A stretch of DNA of 22,842 nt from JAHWJR01 sp035942035 (GCA_035942035.1 DASZDK010000102.1:1-22842); one strand, 5' to 3'; shown: positions 8,296 through 16,998, counted from the stretch's first letter. Numbers and translations: made by a program. The notes: generated by a model from the letters alone, not told the origin.

Positions 8296-11200
8296 GTGAG
8301 GGACACCGAGGCTCCCGGCACGGCCTTCGGGACCAACGCCTGGCTCGTCGACGAGATGTACGAGCGGTACGTCGCCGACCCGTCGTCGGTGGGCGAGAGC
8401 TGGCGGGAGTTCTTCGCCGACTACCGCAGCCCCGCCCTCGCCGACGAGGAGTCGGTCGCCCCTGCTCCCGAGGTACGGCCCCCTCCTCCTCCGGCGCCCG
8501 ACGGGTCGGCCCCCGATGGCCAGGCGCCCCAGCCGCTGCGGGGCGCCGCCGCCCGCATCGCCGCCACCATGGAGCAGAGCCTGGGCGTGCCCACGGCCAC
8601 GAGCGTGCGCACGGTGCCGGCCAAGCTGCTCGAGGTCAACCGCCGGGTGATCAACGGCTATCTGGGCCGCACCCGTGGCGGCAAGGTGAGCTTCACCCAC
8701 CTCATCGGCTATGCGGTGGTCAAGGCGGTCGGGGCGGTGCCGGTCATGAACGCTGCCTACACCGAGGTCGACGGCCGCTCCGCCGTGATCCGCCACGACC
8801 ACGTGGGGCTCGGGCTCGCCGTCGACGTGGAGAAGCCCAACGGCACCCGCACCCTCCTGGTCCCGTGCATCCGTGACGCCGACAGCCTCGACTTCCGGCA
8901 GTTCCACGCCGCCTACCAGGACATCATCCGCAAGGTTCGCTCCAACCGCATCGCCGTCGAGGACTTCGCCGGCACCACGATGACCCTCACCAACCCGGGC
9001 ACCATCGGCACCGTGCAGTCGGTGCCCCGCCTGGTGCGGGGCCAGGGGCTCATCGTGGGCGTCGGCGCCATCGACTACCCGGCCGAGTACCAGGCCGCCG
9101 ATCCTCGGGCTCTGGCCGAGTTGGGCGTCTCCAAAGTGGTGACCGTCACCTCCACCTACGACCACCGCATCATCCAGGGCGCCGAGTCGGGCATGTTCCT
9201 CCAGCGGGTGCACGAGCTGCTGCTCGGTGCCCACGGCTTCTACGAGGAGATCTTCCACTCGCTCGGCATCCCCTACGAGGCGGTCCAGTGGCGCCGCGAC
9301 GTCAACCCCGTCGACTCGGCCGACGCCCAGCTGAAGAAGCAGATGCAGGTCAACCGGGTGATCAACATGCACCGGGTGCGGGGACATCTCATCGCCGACC
9401 TCGACCCGTTGGCGGTCAAGGAACCGCACATGCACGCCGAGCTCGATCCCGCCAGCTACGGGCTGACCATCTGGGACCTCGACCGCGAGTTCCTCAGCGG
9501 CGGCCTGGCCGGCACCGACCGCCTGCCGTTCGGCGAGATCCTCCACATCCTGCGGGACGCCTACTGCCGGACCGTCGGCCTCGAGTACATGCACATCCAG
9601 GACCCCGACCAGAAGCGGTGGGTCCAGGAGCACGTGGAGGGCGTGAGCTCGTCGCTCGACGTCGACGAGCAGCGCCACGTCCTGGGCCGGCTCAACGCCG
9701 CGGAGGCGTTCGAGCGCTTCCTGGCCACCAAGTACGTGGGTGCCAAGCGCTTCGGGATCGAGGGGGCGGAGTCGGCCATCCCGCTGCTCGACGCCGTGCT
9801 GGAGGCCGCCGCCGACAGCGGCCTGGGCGAGGTCGTCATGGGCATGGCCCACCGGGGCCGGCTGAACGTGCTGGCCAACATCGTGGGCAAGCCACTCGAC
9901 CAGATCTTCAGCGAGTTCGAGGGCAACGTCGACCCGGAGATGGTGCAGGGCTCCGGCGACGTGAAGTACCACCTGGGGGCCAAGGGCACCTTCCGCAGCC
10001 GCGGCGGCGCCGTGATCCCCGTCGAGCTGGCCGCCAACCCCTCGCACCTGGAGGCCGTCGATCCCGTGGTCGAGGGCATGGTCCGGGCCAAGCAGGACCT
10101 GGTCGACGAGCCCACCTCGTTCTCCGTGCTGCCGCTGCTCGTCCACGGCGACGCCGCCTTCGCCGGGCAGGGCGTGGTGGCCGAGACGCTCAACGTGTCC
10201 AACCTGCGCGGTTACCGCACCGGGGGCACCGTCCACCTGGTGATCGACAACCAGCTGGGGTTCACCACCGCGCCCGAGGCCGGACGCTCGTCGGTGTACG
10301 CCACCGACGTGGCCAAGATGGTGCAGGCCCCGATCTTCCACGTGAACGGGGACGATCCGGAGGCGTGCGTGCGTGTGGCCCGCCTGGCCTTCGAGTACCG
10401 CCAGAGGTTCCACGGCGACGTGGTCATCGACATGTGGTGCTACCGGCGCCACGGGCACAACGAGGGCGACGATCCCAGCTACACCCAGCCCCTGCTCTAC
10501 CGGCGGATCGAGCAGCGCCGGTCGGTGCGCAAGCTCTACGTCGAGTCGCTGGTGAAGCGGGGCGACATCACCCTGGAGGAGGCCGAGCGGGCACTGGACG
10601 ACTTCTCCGAGCGTCTTCAGCGAGCCTTCGACGAGACGCGATCCCTGGCCGCGCCCCGCGATCGGCATCGCGACGGCCACAACCGGCGCAGGGCCACCCG
10701 TGGCCAGGTCGCCACCGGCACCGACCACGAACGCCTCGAACAGGTGGTCGCGGCGCTCGAGCGGGTGCCGGAAGGCTTCGTCGTCCACCCCAAGTTGGCC
10801 CGCCAGCTCGAGGCCCGGCACCGCCTGTGGGACGCCGGGCAGGTCGACTGGGCGGCCGGCGAGGCGCTGGCCTTCGGCACCTTGCTGGCCGAGGGGATCG
10901 ACATCCGCCTGGCCGGCCAGGACACGAGAAGGGGCACGTTCTCCCAGCGCCACTCGGTACTGTTCGACCACCAGACTGGAGAGGAGTACGCACCCCTGGC
11001 CCACCTCGATCCCGACCAGGGGAAGTTCTGGGTGTACGACTCGTCGCTGTCCGAGTACGCCGCCATGGGCTTCGAGTACGGCTACTCCGTCGGCCATCCC
11101 GACGCGCTGGTCTGCTGGGAGGCGCAGTTCGGCGACTTCGTCAACGGTGCCCAGATCATCGTCGACCAGTTCCTCAGCTCCGCCGAGGACAAGTGGGGTC

Positions 11201-11877
11201 AGACCTCCGGCCTGGTGCTGCTGCTGCCCCACGGCTACGACGGCCAGGGGCCGGAGCACTCCTCGGCCCGCATCGAGCGCTTCCTCACCCTGTGCGCCGA
11301 CGACAACCTCCAGGTGGTCAACGCCACCACCGCCGCCCAGTACTTCCACCTGCTGCGCCGCCAGGCCCACCAGGGCCTGCGCAAGCCGCTGGTGGTGTTC
11401 ACGCCCAAGTACCTGCTGCGGGCCCGGGAGTCCCGCTCGCCGGTGAGTGCGCTGAGCCAGGGTTGTTTCGCCGAGGTGCTCGACGACACGTCGGTCACCG
11501 ACCCGGGCGAGGTGCGCCGGGTGATCCTGTGCTCGGGCAAGGTCGCCTACGAGGCGATGGCGCGGCGCGACGACCGCCGGGCGCCGGTGGCGGTGGTCCG
11601 CGTCGAGCAGCTCTACCCGTGGCCCGACGCACGGATCGGCGAGCTCCTCGACCGCTATGAGGCCGCCGACTCGGTGTACTGGCTGCAGGAGGAGCCCGAG
11701 AACATGGGGGCGTGGCCCTTCGCCCACGGGCGGCTCCATCGCAACCTCGCCTCTCGCGGCTCCAAGCTCGGTCACGCCAGCCGGCGGGAGTCGGGCAGCC
11801 CGGCGACGGGCAGCGCCAAGGTCCATGTGCGGGAGCAGGCCGAGCTGCTCGAACGGGCCTTCGAAGGGGTTGACTGA
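8296..11877 (+). CDS. kgd: Multifunctional 2-oxoglutarate metabolism enzyme (E2o-E1o fusion)
   Basis: A 1193-residue protein of the actinobacterial Kgd/OdhA family (usually about 1220-1230). Residues 1-40 are the OdhA-type N-terminal segment (FGTNAWLVDEMYERYVADPSSVGESWREFF). A Pro/Ala linker follows, then a succinyltransferase (E2o) catalytic domain to about 325, with TSTYDHRIIQGAESG around H290. The thiamine-diphosphate E1o part begins near RRDVNPVDSADAQLKKQMQVN and shows HRGRLNVLAN (from 519), GDVKYHLG (from about 554), YRRHGHNEGDDPSYTQP, QRHSVL and GYDGQGPEHSSARIERFL. No lipoyl domain is present, so a separate E2 protein must supply it. It decarboxylates 2-oxoglutarate in the TCA cycle. 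In mycobacteria the FHA protein GarA inhibits it; none is seen here. GTG start set by the adjacent -10 hexamer. Confidence 0.96.
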   Translation: MRDTEAPGTAFGTNAWLVDEMYERYVADPSSVGESWREFFADYRSPALADEESVAPAPEVRPPPPPAPDGSAPDGQAPQPLRGAAARIAATMEQSLGVPTATSVRTVPAKLLEVNRRVINGYLGRTRGGKVSFTHLIGYAVVKAVGAVPVMNAAYTEVDGRSAVIRHDHVGLGLAVDVEKPNGTRTLLVPCIRDADSLDFRQFHAAYQDIIRKVRSNRIAVEDFAGTTMTLTNPGTIGTVQSVPRLVRGQGLIVGVGAIDYPAEYQAADPRALAELGVSKVVTVTSTYDHRIIQGAESGMFLQRVHELLLGAHGFYEEIFHSLGIPYEAVQWRRDVNPVDSADAQLKKQMQVNRVINMHRVRGHLIADLDPLAVKEPHMHAELDPASYGLTIWDLDREFLSGGLAGTDRLPFGEILHILRDAYCRTVGLEYMHIQDPDQKRWVQEHVEGVSSSLDVDEQRHVLGRLNAAEAFERFLATKYVGAKRFGIEGAESAIPLLDAVLEAAADSGLGEVVMGMAHRGRLNVLANIVGKPLDQIFSEFEGNVDPEMVQGSGDVKYHLGAKGTFRSRGGAVIPVELAANPSHLEAVDPVVEGMVRAKQDLVDEPTSFSVLPLLVHGDAAFAGQGVVAETLNVSNLRGYRTGGTVHLVIDNQLGFTTAPEAGRSSVYATDVAKMVQAPIFHVNGDDPEACVRVARLAFEYRQRFHGDVVIDMWCYRRHGHNEGDDPSYTQPLLYRRIEQRRSVRKLYVESLVKRGDITLEEAERALDDFSERLQRAFDETRSLAAPRDRHRDGHNRRRATRGQVATGTDHERLEQVVAALERVPEGFVVHPKLARQLEARHRLWDAGQVDWAAGEALAFGTLLAEGIDIRLAGQDTRRGTFSQRHSVLFDHQTGEEYAPLAHLDPDQGKFWVYDSSLSEYAAMGFEYGYSVGHPDALVCWEAQFGDFVNGAQIIVDQFLSSAEDKWGQTSGLVLLLPHGYDGQGPEHSSARIERFLTLCADDNLQVVNATTAAQYFHLLRRQAHQGLRKPLVVFTPKYLLRARESRSPVSALSQGCFAEVLDDTSVTDPGEVRRVILCSGKVAYEAMARRDDRRAPVAVVRVEQLYPWPDARIGELLDRYEAADSVYWLQEEPENMGAWPFAHGRLHRNLASRGSKLGHASRRESGSPATGSAKVHVREQAELLERAFEGVD

Positions 11878-11991
11878 GCCTTCCGGTGACGTTCCAGAGG
11901 TCACCAACGGGTGGCGCCGTCCACAGCGGAAGGCAAGGAACGAGCCAGGATGCGCGGGTTCACCGTGTCGAGATGGTTGACTGTCCATGAG

Positions 11992-13578
11992 ATGGCGCCC
12001 ACGCACCTCGTCGTCGACGGATCGAACATTGCGACCGAAGGCCGGAGCCTCCCCAGTCTCAAGCAGCTGGACGAGGCGGTCCGGGCCTTCCTGAAGGAGC
12101 GACCCCACGACACGTGGACGGTCGTCGTGGACGCGACGTTCGAGCACCGCATTGACTCGTCGGAGAAGAAGATGTTCGAGGAGGCCCTGGCGGCCAATGA
12201 GATGGTGATCCCGCCGGCGGGAACCATCGGCAGGGGTGACAAGTTCCTGCTCGAGATCGCCGACCGGGCCAACGCCACGGTGTTCTCCAACGACTCCTTC
12301 CAGGAGTTCCACGGGGAGTACACGTGGTTGTTCGACGACGGCCGTCTCGTCGGCGGCAAGCCGGTCGCCGAGGTGGGGTGGATCTTCACCGAGCGGACGC
12401 CGGTACGGGGACCGAAGAGCCGGCAGGCCACGCGCTCGGCCGACCGGCGCGGCCGCCTGAAGTCGCCGCAACGAGTGGCGAGGAAGAAGGCGGAGGCCAG
12501 CGCCGAACTGGGGCCACCTCCCGTGCCCACCGAACCACCGCCGCGCGGCAGGCTCGGCCGCCGGCGAGCACCCGCCGCCGCCGAGGCGGCCGCCGCTGCT
12601 GAGACGTCCGAGCCCGCGTCGTCGTCGAAAGGCAGGTCCGGTCGCCGGCGGACGTCGTCGTCTCCGGCTCCGGAGCCGGTCAACGAGCCGCTCCCGTTCA
12701 TCGAGTTCATCGCCGAGCACGGTCCCGGCAGCACCGTCGAGGGTGAGGTCACGGCCTTCGCCAGCCACGGGGCCTACGTCCAGGTGGGCGACGTCCGGTG
12801 CTACCTCGAGCTCAAGCTGATGGGTGATCCGCCGCCCAACGCCGCCCGGGAGGTCTTGACCCGGGGCGAGGTGCGCACGTTCGTCGTCCAGGCCATCGAC
12901 GCGCCCCGCCGGGGTATCGACCTCGCCCTTCCCGGCTTCGAGCAGCTCGCACCTGAGGACCGGGAGGCGCCGGCGGCGAAGGCGCCCGCCCGCAAGCGGG
13001 CGGCCACGAAGAAGGTCGCCGAGGAGTCGCCGGCCGAAGAGGCGCCGGCGGCCAAGGCGCCGGCCCGCAAGCGGACGGCCAAGAAGAAGGCCACCGAGGA
13101 GGCGCCGGCCGAAGAGGCGCCGGCGGCCAAGGCACCGGCCCGCAAGCGGACGGCCAAGAAGAAGGCCACCGAGCAGCCCACGACCGAGGAGGCCCCGGCC
13201 AAGGCACCGGCCCGCAAGCGGGCGGCCAACAAGAAGGCCACCGAGGAGGCGTCGGCCGGAGAGGCGCCGGCGGCCAAGGCACCGGCCCGCAAGCGCGCCG
13301 CCAAGAAGAAGTCCGCCGAGGAGCCCACGCCCGAAGAGACTCCTTCCGAGGAGACCCCTGCCAAGAAGGCGCCGGCCCGCAAGCGCGCCGCCAAGAAGAA
13401 GGCCGCCGAGGAGCCCACGACCGAAGAGACTCCTTCCCAGGAGACCCCTGCCAAGAAGGCGCCGGCCCGCAAGCGCGCCGCCAAGAAGGCAGCAGCCACG
13501 GAGGCCTCGACCGCGACGGCCACGACCCCTGGAAGGGGCCGGCATCGGCGCGGCGGCGGAGGAACGCAAGGCGGGTGA
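11992..13578 (+). CDS. NYN (Zc3h12a-like) ribonuclease fused to S1-like domain and Lys/Ala/Pro-rich tail
   Basis: Numbered from the ATG at 11992, the protein is 528 residues. Residues 4-136 form a PIN-like NYN domain close to the Zc3h12a/Regnase RNase group: HLVVDGSN (D9), TVVVDATF (D47), GRGDKFLLEIAD (D83), ATVFSNDSFQEF (N100, D101). A basic linker (about 140-225) follows. Residues about 236-315 look like an S1/OB RNA-binding fold: STVEGEVTAFASHGAYVQVG, then a final IDAPRRGIDLALPGF strand. The rest is seven APARKR-centred repeats and a Gly/Arg end. It is probably an RNA-cleaving or RNA-handling enzyme of the cytoplasm or nucleoid; the substrate is unknown. An in-frame ATG at 11950 with AAGGAA 9 nt upstream would add 14 residues; 11992 is preferred because the domain starts immediately after it. 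Confidence 0.8.
   Translation: MAPTHLVVDGSNIATEGRSLPSLKQLDEAVRAFLKERPHDTWTVVVDATFEHRIDSSEKKMFEEALAANEMVIPPAGTIGRGDKFLLEIADRANATVFSNDSFQEFHGEYTWLFDDGRLVGGKPVAEVGWIFTERTPVRGPKSRQATRSADRRGRLKSPQRVARKKAEASAELGPPPVPTEPPPRGRLGRRRAPAAAEAAAAAETSEPASSSKGRSGRRRTSSSPAPEPVNEPLPFIEFIAEHGPGSTVEGEVTAFASHGAYVQVGDVRCYLELKLMGDPPPNAAREVLTRGEVRTFVVQAIDAPRRGIDLALPGFEQLAPEDREAPAAKAPARKRAATKKVAEESPAEEAPAAKAPARKRTAKKKATEEAPAEEAPAAKAPARKRTAKKKATEQPTTEEAPAKAPARKRAANKKATEEASAGEAPAAKAPARKRAAKKKSAEEPTPEETPSEETPAKKAPARKRAAKKKAAEEPTTEETPSQETPAKKAPARKRAAKKAAATEASTATATTPGRGRHRRGGGGTQGG
12982..13500 (+). repeat. Tandem coding repeats encoding APARKR-based Lys-rich units
   Basis: Seven units begin with the hexapeptide APARKR at 12982, 13057, 13132, 13204, 13279, 13369 and 13459, so unit lengths are 25, 25, 24, 25, 30 and 30 residues. 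Each has a KR(A/T)AKKK basic block followed by an acidic-Pro block (EEAPAEEAPAAK or EETPSEETPAKK). The two 90-bp units are nearly identical at DNA level. The composition resembles histone-H1-like and mycobacterial HU-type tails, which bind nucleic acid. Confidence 0.85.
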
Positions 13579-13608
13579 GTCGTGGCGGCCCCGTGCGGCC
13601 GCCACCGG

Positions 13609-13622
13609 TACGGTCTGCGTCG
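13609..13622 (+). promoter_or_regulatory. Leaderless promoter of the exonuclease III gene
   Basis: GGTACGGT, the same octamer as in the ettA promoter, places TACGGT at 13609-13614, followed by 8 nt and the ATG at 13623. It also argues for this start over the in-frame extension upstream. Confidence 0.55.
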
Positions 13623-14399
13623 ATGCGCATCGCCACCTGGAACGTGAACTCCCTCAAGGCGCGGCTGCCTCGGGTGGAGCAGTGGCTGGCTGAGGTGTCA
13701 CCTGATGTGCTCTGCATCCAGGAGACCAAGCTGACCGACGACGCGTTCCCGAGCATGGCGTTCTCCGCCCTCGGCTACGAGGCGGTGCACCACGGTGAAG
13801 GACGGTGGAACGGCGTGGCCATCCTCAGCCGCCTGGGCATCTCCGACGTGGTGGACGGTTTCGCCCCGGGACTGGCGCCCGACGGTGACGCCCGCCTGCT
13901 GACCGCCTCCTGCGGTGACGTGCGGGTGGCGACGGTGTACGTGCCCAACGGCCGAGCCGTCGGCCACGAGCAGTACCACTACAAGCTCGACTGGCTGGCC
14001 CGGCTGCGCCGCCACCTGGACCAGGTCGCCGACCCGTCGGGTGACGTGGTGGTGTGCGGGGACTTCAACGTGGCTCCCGACGACCGTGACGTTTGGGACC
14101 CGGCAGCGTGCCACGGGGGGACCCATGTGAGCGCCGCCGAGCGGTCGGCCCTGGAGGAGGTGGTCGGGTGGGGTCTTGTGGACGTCCTGCGCCAGTGCCA
14201 CCAGGAACCGCAGCTGTTCTCGTGGTGGGACTACCGGGCGGGCAACTTCCACCGCCACCTGGGCATGCGCATCGACCTGTTGTACGCCAGCGCGCCGCTC
14301 GCCCGTCGCCTGTCGTGGGTCCTCATCGACCGCAACGCCCGCAAGGGCAAGCTCCCCTCCGACCACGCGCCGCTCGTGGCCGAGTTCTCACCGGCCTGA
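13623..14399 (+). CDS. xthA: Exodeoxyribonuclease III (AP endonuclease)
   Basis: A 258-residue enzyme of the exonuclease-endonuclease-phosphatase fold. Motifs in order: RIATWNVNSLKARL at the N-terminus, CIQETKL (metal-binding Glu), RWNGVAILSR, VYVPNG, VVCGDFNVAPDD, FSWWDYRAGNF, MRIDLLYAS and the C-terminal LPSDHAPLVAEF (catalytic Asp-His). It cleaves DNA at abasic sites and digests duplex DNA 3' to 5' in base-excision repair. The start is the ATG followed directly by the conserved strand; a further 16 codons upstream are open but non-conserved and overlap the -10 hexamer. It starts 45 bp after the RNase gene and is convergent with the sigma-4-like gene. Confidence 0.95.
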   Translation: MRIATWNVNSLKARLPRVEQWLAEVSPDVLCIQETKLTDDAFPSMAFSALGYEAVHHGEGRWNGVAILSRLGISDVVDGFAPGLAPDGDARLLTASCGDVRVATVYVPNGRAVGHEQYHYKLDWLARLRRHLDQVADPSGDVVVCGDFNVAPDDRDVWDPAACHGGTHVSAAERSALEEVVGWGLVDVLRQCHQEPQLFSWWDYRAGNFHRHLGMRIDLLYASAPLARRLSWVLIDRNARKGKLPSDHAPLVAEFSPA

Positions 14400-14416
14400 G
14401 GACCCGAGGTGGACCA

Positions 14417-14433
14417 CGGGCCTTCAGGGCCCG
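14417..14433. terminator. Weak hairpin between convergent genes
   Basis: CGGGCC (14417-14422) and GGCCCG (14428-14433) form a perfect 6-bp stem with a 5-nt loop, 18 bp past the exonuclease III stop. There is no T-run on either side, so termination activity is uncertain. Confidence 0.3.
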
Positions 14434-14516
14434 GCGCAGAGCTACTTGGCCGATCTAGTGAGGAACCTCGCAGATGGAACGGCCTGCGGACGCGCACGTA
14501 GTTCTGCGTCGGGCCC

Positions 14517-14828
14517 TCAGGCGGCGAGTCGGGCCCGCAGCTTGCACAGCCCCGTCTCCAGAGCGTCGCGGACCTGGTGACGGGTGAGCCCGAGCTCGAC
14601 GTGGAGCTCCTTCATGGTGCGCACCCGGGCGCCGCCGAGCCCGAACCGAGCGCACAGCACGGTGCGTTCGAGGGGCGAGAGGTCGTCGAGGAGATGGGGC
14701 TGGGCGGCGTGGAGGCAGACCGCGTCCAGGTCGATCTCGCCGCGGGGGTCGGAGATCTCGGTGACGGGCGTGGTGTCGGCCCGGAGTGTCGGCCAACCGG
14801 CGTCGCCGGGCCAGAGGTACTGGGTCAT
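14517..14828 (-). CDS. Stand-alone sigma-70 region 4-like HTH protein
   Basis: A 103-residue protein. Residues 50-103 match region 4 of group 1/2 sigma-70 factors: LSPLERTVLCARFGLGG, then RTMKELHVELGLTRHQVRDALETGLCKLRARL, the helix-turn-helix that reads the -35 element. Regions 1-3 are absent, so it cannot recognise a -10 element itself. The first 45 residues (including WPGDAGWPTLRADTTP) match nothing I recognise. It may act as a DNA- or RNA-polymerase-binding regulator; a degenerate sigma factor remnant is the other option. The ATG at 14828 has AAGGGG 4-9 nt upstream, one of the few clear ribosome sites here. TTGACA at plus 14859-14864 could be a -35. Located 85 bp downstream of the UvrD2-like gene on the same strand. 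Confidence 0.7.
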   Translation of the reverse strand: MTQYLWPGDAGWPTLRADTTPVTEISDPRGEIDLDAVCLHAAQPHLLDDLSPLERTVLCARFGLGGARVRTMKELHVELGLTRHQVRDALETGLCKLRARLAA

Positions 14829-14913
14829 GTCCCCTTCGTCGCGCCGGCGCCCGCCGTTGTCAAGGAGAACCACTGCCGGCTCTGGTGCGGAACGGAGCCG
14901 ACCTTGCCGTTTC

Positions 14914-16986
14914 CTAGTTGGAGCCGCTGGAAGAGCCGGCCTCGGCATGCTCGGACACCAGGGCCAGCAGGGCGGCGCCGTAGCGCTCGGCCTTGACCGG
15001 GCCCAGTCCCGGGACCCGCACCAACGAGGCGCTGGTGCGGGGCTTGGCCTCGGCCACCGCCGCCAGTGTGCTGTCGTGGAACACGACGAAGGCGGGCACG
15101 CCGCCGGCGCGGGCTGCCTCGGAGCGCCAGCGCTTGAGGGCGGCAAGGAGCTCCGGATCGGCGTTGGTGCCGGCTCGCTCTGACCGGCCGCCGCGTGCTC
15201 GTTGTGCCTGGCCGCGGCGGAGCCGGGCCCGCTCAGCACCGAGCCGATCGTGCCAGCCGGGGCTGCCGGGCGTCGGGGAGCCACCGGCGAGTGCCGCCCG
15301 CGCTGCGGAGATGTCGTCGAGCCAGGGCGACGGCTGCCGGCGCGAGGACCGGGCGCCAAAGCTCCGCTCGCGGGCCCAGGAGCAGTGCAGCTGGTCCTGG
15401 GCCCGGGTGACGGCCACGTACAGCAGCCGCTGCTCCTCGGCACGGGCCTCGTCGGTGCCGGCGTGGGAGATGGGCACCAGGCCCCGCTCGAGGCCGGTCA
15501 CGAACACCACCGGCCACTCCAGCCCCTTGGCGCCGTGGAAGGTCGCCAGCTCGACGGCGTCGGACGCCGCCCCGGGCGCCTCCGAACGCAGAGCGGCGCC
15601 CAACCAGGCCTCGAAGGCGCCGGCGTCGCCGTCGGGCTCGTGGGTCAGGTAATCGTCGCCCAGCCGCGCCAGCTCCTCGAGCACGGCTTGGCGCTCGCCG
15701 ACCGGTGAGCCGTCGGCGGGACCGTCGTCGGCGCCGGCCTCGTCATCGGCGGGGGCTCGCAGGTCGGCCAGGCCGGTGGCGAGCGGCGCTGGGGAGCGCC
15801 GCAGCTCGGCCAGGGCGGCCTTCACCTCGGGGCGCTGCAGGAAGGCACCGCCACCCCGGACGCGGTGCGGAATGCCCGCTGCCCGGAACGCCTCTTCGAA
15901 CAGCACGAGCTGGGCATTGGTGCGGCACAGCACCGCGGTGTGCGACCACGACGTGCCGGGGCGGTGTCGATCGCGCACTGCCCGTGCGATGGCCCGGGCC
16001 TCGTCGACGTCGCGGGCGTAGGCGCGCACGGTGGGCAGCGGTCCGTCGGGACGCCGAGGACGCAGCGGTCGGTCGTGGCCGGCGCCGACGGAGATGACCG
16101 CCGATGCCACCGCCAGGATCTGCGGGGTCGAGCGGAAGTTGTCGTCGAGGGAGATGACCGTGGCGCCGGCTTCGCGCTGGGCGAAGTCACGCAGCTGCGC
16201 GGGCTCGGCGCCGTTCCACGAGTAGATGGCCTGTCGCGGGTCTCCGACCACGCACAGGTCGTTGCTGTCGCCCCGCCACCCCGCCAGGAGGCGGGCCTGG
16301 GCCAGGTTGACGTCCTGGAACTCGTCGACGAAGAGGTGGCGGAACCGCCAGCGCTGGGAAGCGGCGAACTCGGGGTCGTCGGCCAGCGCCGAGGCGCAGC
16401 CCAGGAGCAGGTCGTCGAAGTCGACCAGCCCGCGACGGCGCTTCTCCTGTTCGTAGCGCTCGTAGACGGCGGCCATGGTGGGCAGCGGGACGGGGGGACG
16501 TCGCTCGGCCGCTGTGGCCTCGGCTTCGTAGCGACCGGGCTCGATCAGGCGGGCCTTGGCCCACTCGATCTCGCCGGCCAGGTCGGCGGGCTGGACCCGG
16601 GCGGAACCGGCGCCCCGACCGAGCAGGCGGATGAGCAGACCGGCCTTGCGGTCGAGCAGGGCCGGTGGCCGGCGCTCCGTGTCGGCCCAGCGCTGACGCA
16701 GCTGGGCGTAGGCGAGGGCGTGGAAGGTGCCGGCGGTGACGTGGTCACGCACCCCCAGCGCCTCGAGCCGGCGCACGAGCTCGCCTGCCGCCTTGCGAGT
16801 GAAGGTGAGGGCCATGACGTGGCGGGGATCGGCGGTGCCCGCCAGCACCCGGTAGGCGATGCGCCGGGTCAGGACCCGTGTCTTGCCCGATCCGGCGCCG
16901 GCGAGGATGCACAGCGGGGCACCCGGGGTGGTGACGGCCTCGGCCTGGCGGTCGGTCAGGCCGGCGAGCACGGCACGGGCATCCAT
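14914..16986 (-). CDS. uvrD2: ATP-dependent DNA helicase, UvrD2-like with C-terminal HRDC domain
   Basis: A 690-residue superfamily 1A 3'-5' helicase. Motif I AGAGSGKT at 29-36, Ia ALTFTRKAAGEL, II HLFVDEFQDVN, III VVGDPRQAIYSWNGA, IV LDDNFRSTPQIL, V TFHGAKGLEWPVVFV, VI EEQRLLYVAVTRAQDQL. Residues about 610-690 are an HRDC domain (LLAALKRWRSEAARAGGVPAFVVFHDSTLAAVAEAKPRT, then LVRVPGLGPVKAERYGAALLALV). This order and the length match mycobacterial UvrD2 (about 700). Mycobacterial UvrD2 joins the two parts through a four-cysteine motif; that linker here contains no cysteine cluster. Role: DNA repair helicase. Start at 16986 is supported by an adjacent -10 hexamer; divergent from the metallopeptidase gene. 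Confidence 0.88.
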   Translation of the reverse strand: MDARAVLAGLTDRQAEAVTTPGAPLCILAGAGSGKTRVLTRRIAYRVLAGTADPRHVMALTFTRKAAGELVRRLEALGVRDHVTAGTFHALAYAQLRQRWADTERRPPALLDRKAGLLIRLLGRGAGSARVQPADLAGEIEWAKARLIEPGRYEAEATAAERRPPVPLPTMAAVYERYEQEKRRRGLVDFDDLLLGCASALADDPEFAASQRWRFRHLFVDEFQDVNLAQARLLAGWRGDSNDLCVVGDPRQAIYSWNGAEPAQLRDFAQREAGATVISLDDNFRSTPQILAVASAVISVGAGHDRPLRPRRPDGPLPTVRAYARDVDEARAIARAVRDRHRPGTSWSHTAVLCRTNAQLVLFEEAFRAAGIPHRVRGGGAFLQRPEVKAALAELRRSPAPLATGLADLRAPADDEAGADDGPADGSPVGERQAVLEELARLGDDYLTHEPDGDAGAFEAWLGAALRSEAPGAASDAVELATFHGAKGLEWPVVFVTGLERGLVPISHAGTDEARAEEQRLLYVAVTRAQDQLHCSWARERSFGARSSRRQPSPWLDDISAARAALAGGSPTPGSPGWHDRLGAERARLRRGQAQRARGGRSERAGTNADPELLAALKRWRSEAARAGGVPAFVVFHDSTLAAVAEAKPRTSASLVRVPGLGPVKAERYGAALLALVSEHAEAGSSSGSN

Positions 16987-16998
16987 ACCCGCACCCTA
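16987..16998 (-). promoter_or_regulatory. Leaderless promoter of the uvrD2-like gene
   Basis: On the minus strand TAGGGT (plus 16993-16998) is followed by 6 nt and the ATG. No ribosome binding site fits. It faces the metallopeptidase promoter only 26 bp away. Confidence 0.55.

Noticed and set aside
11885..11905. Short inverted repeat GGTGAC/GTCACC after the kgd stop
   Set aside because: Only 6 bp with a 9-nt loop and no T-run; too weak to call a terminator or operator.
12982..13500. Possible CRISPR or satellite DNA
   Set aside because: The repeats stay in frame inside a long coding region and encode a coherent Lys/Ala/Pro tail.
14836..14864. TTGACA as part of a complete promoter for the sigma-4-like gene
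   Set aside because: The -35 match is exact, but no TANNNT hexamer occurs at 16-18 nt spacing, so a full promoter is not called.
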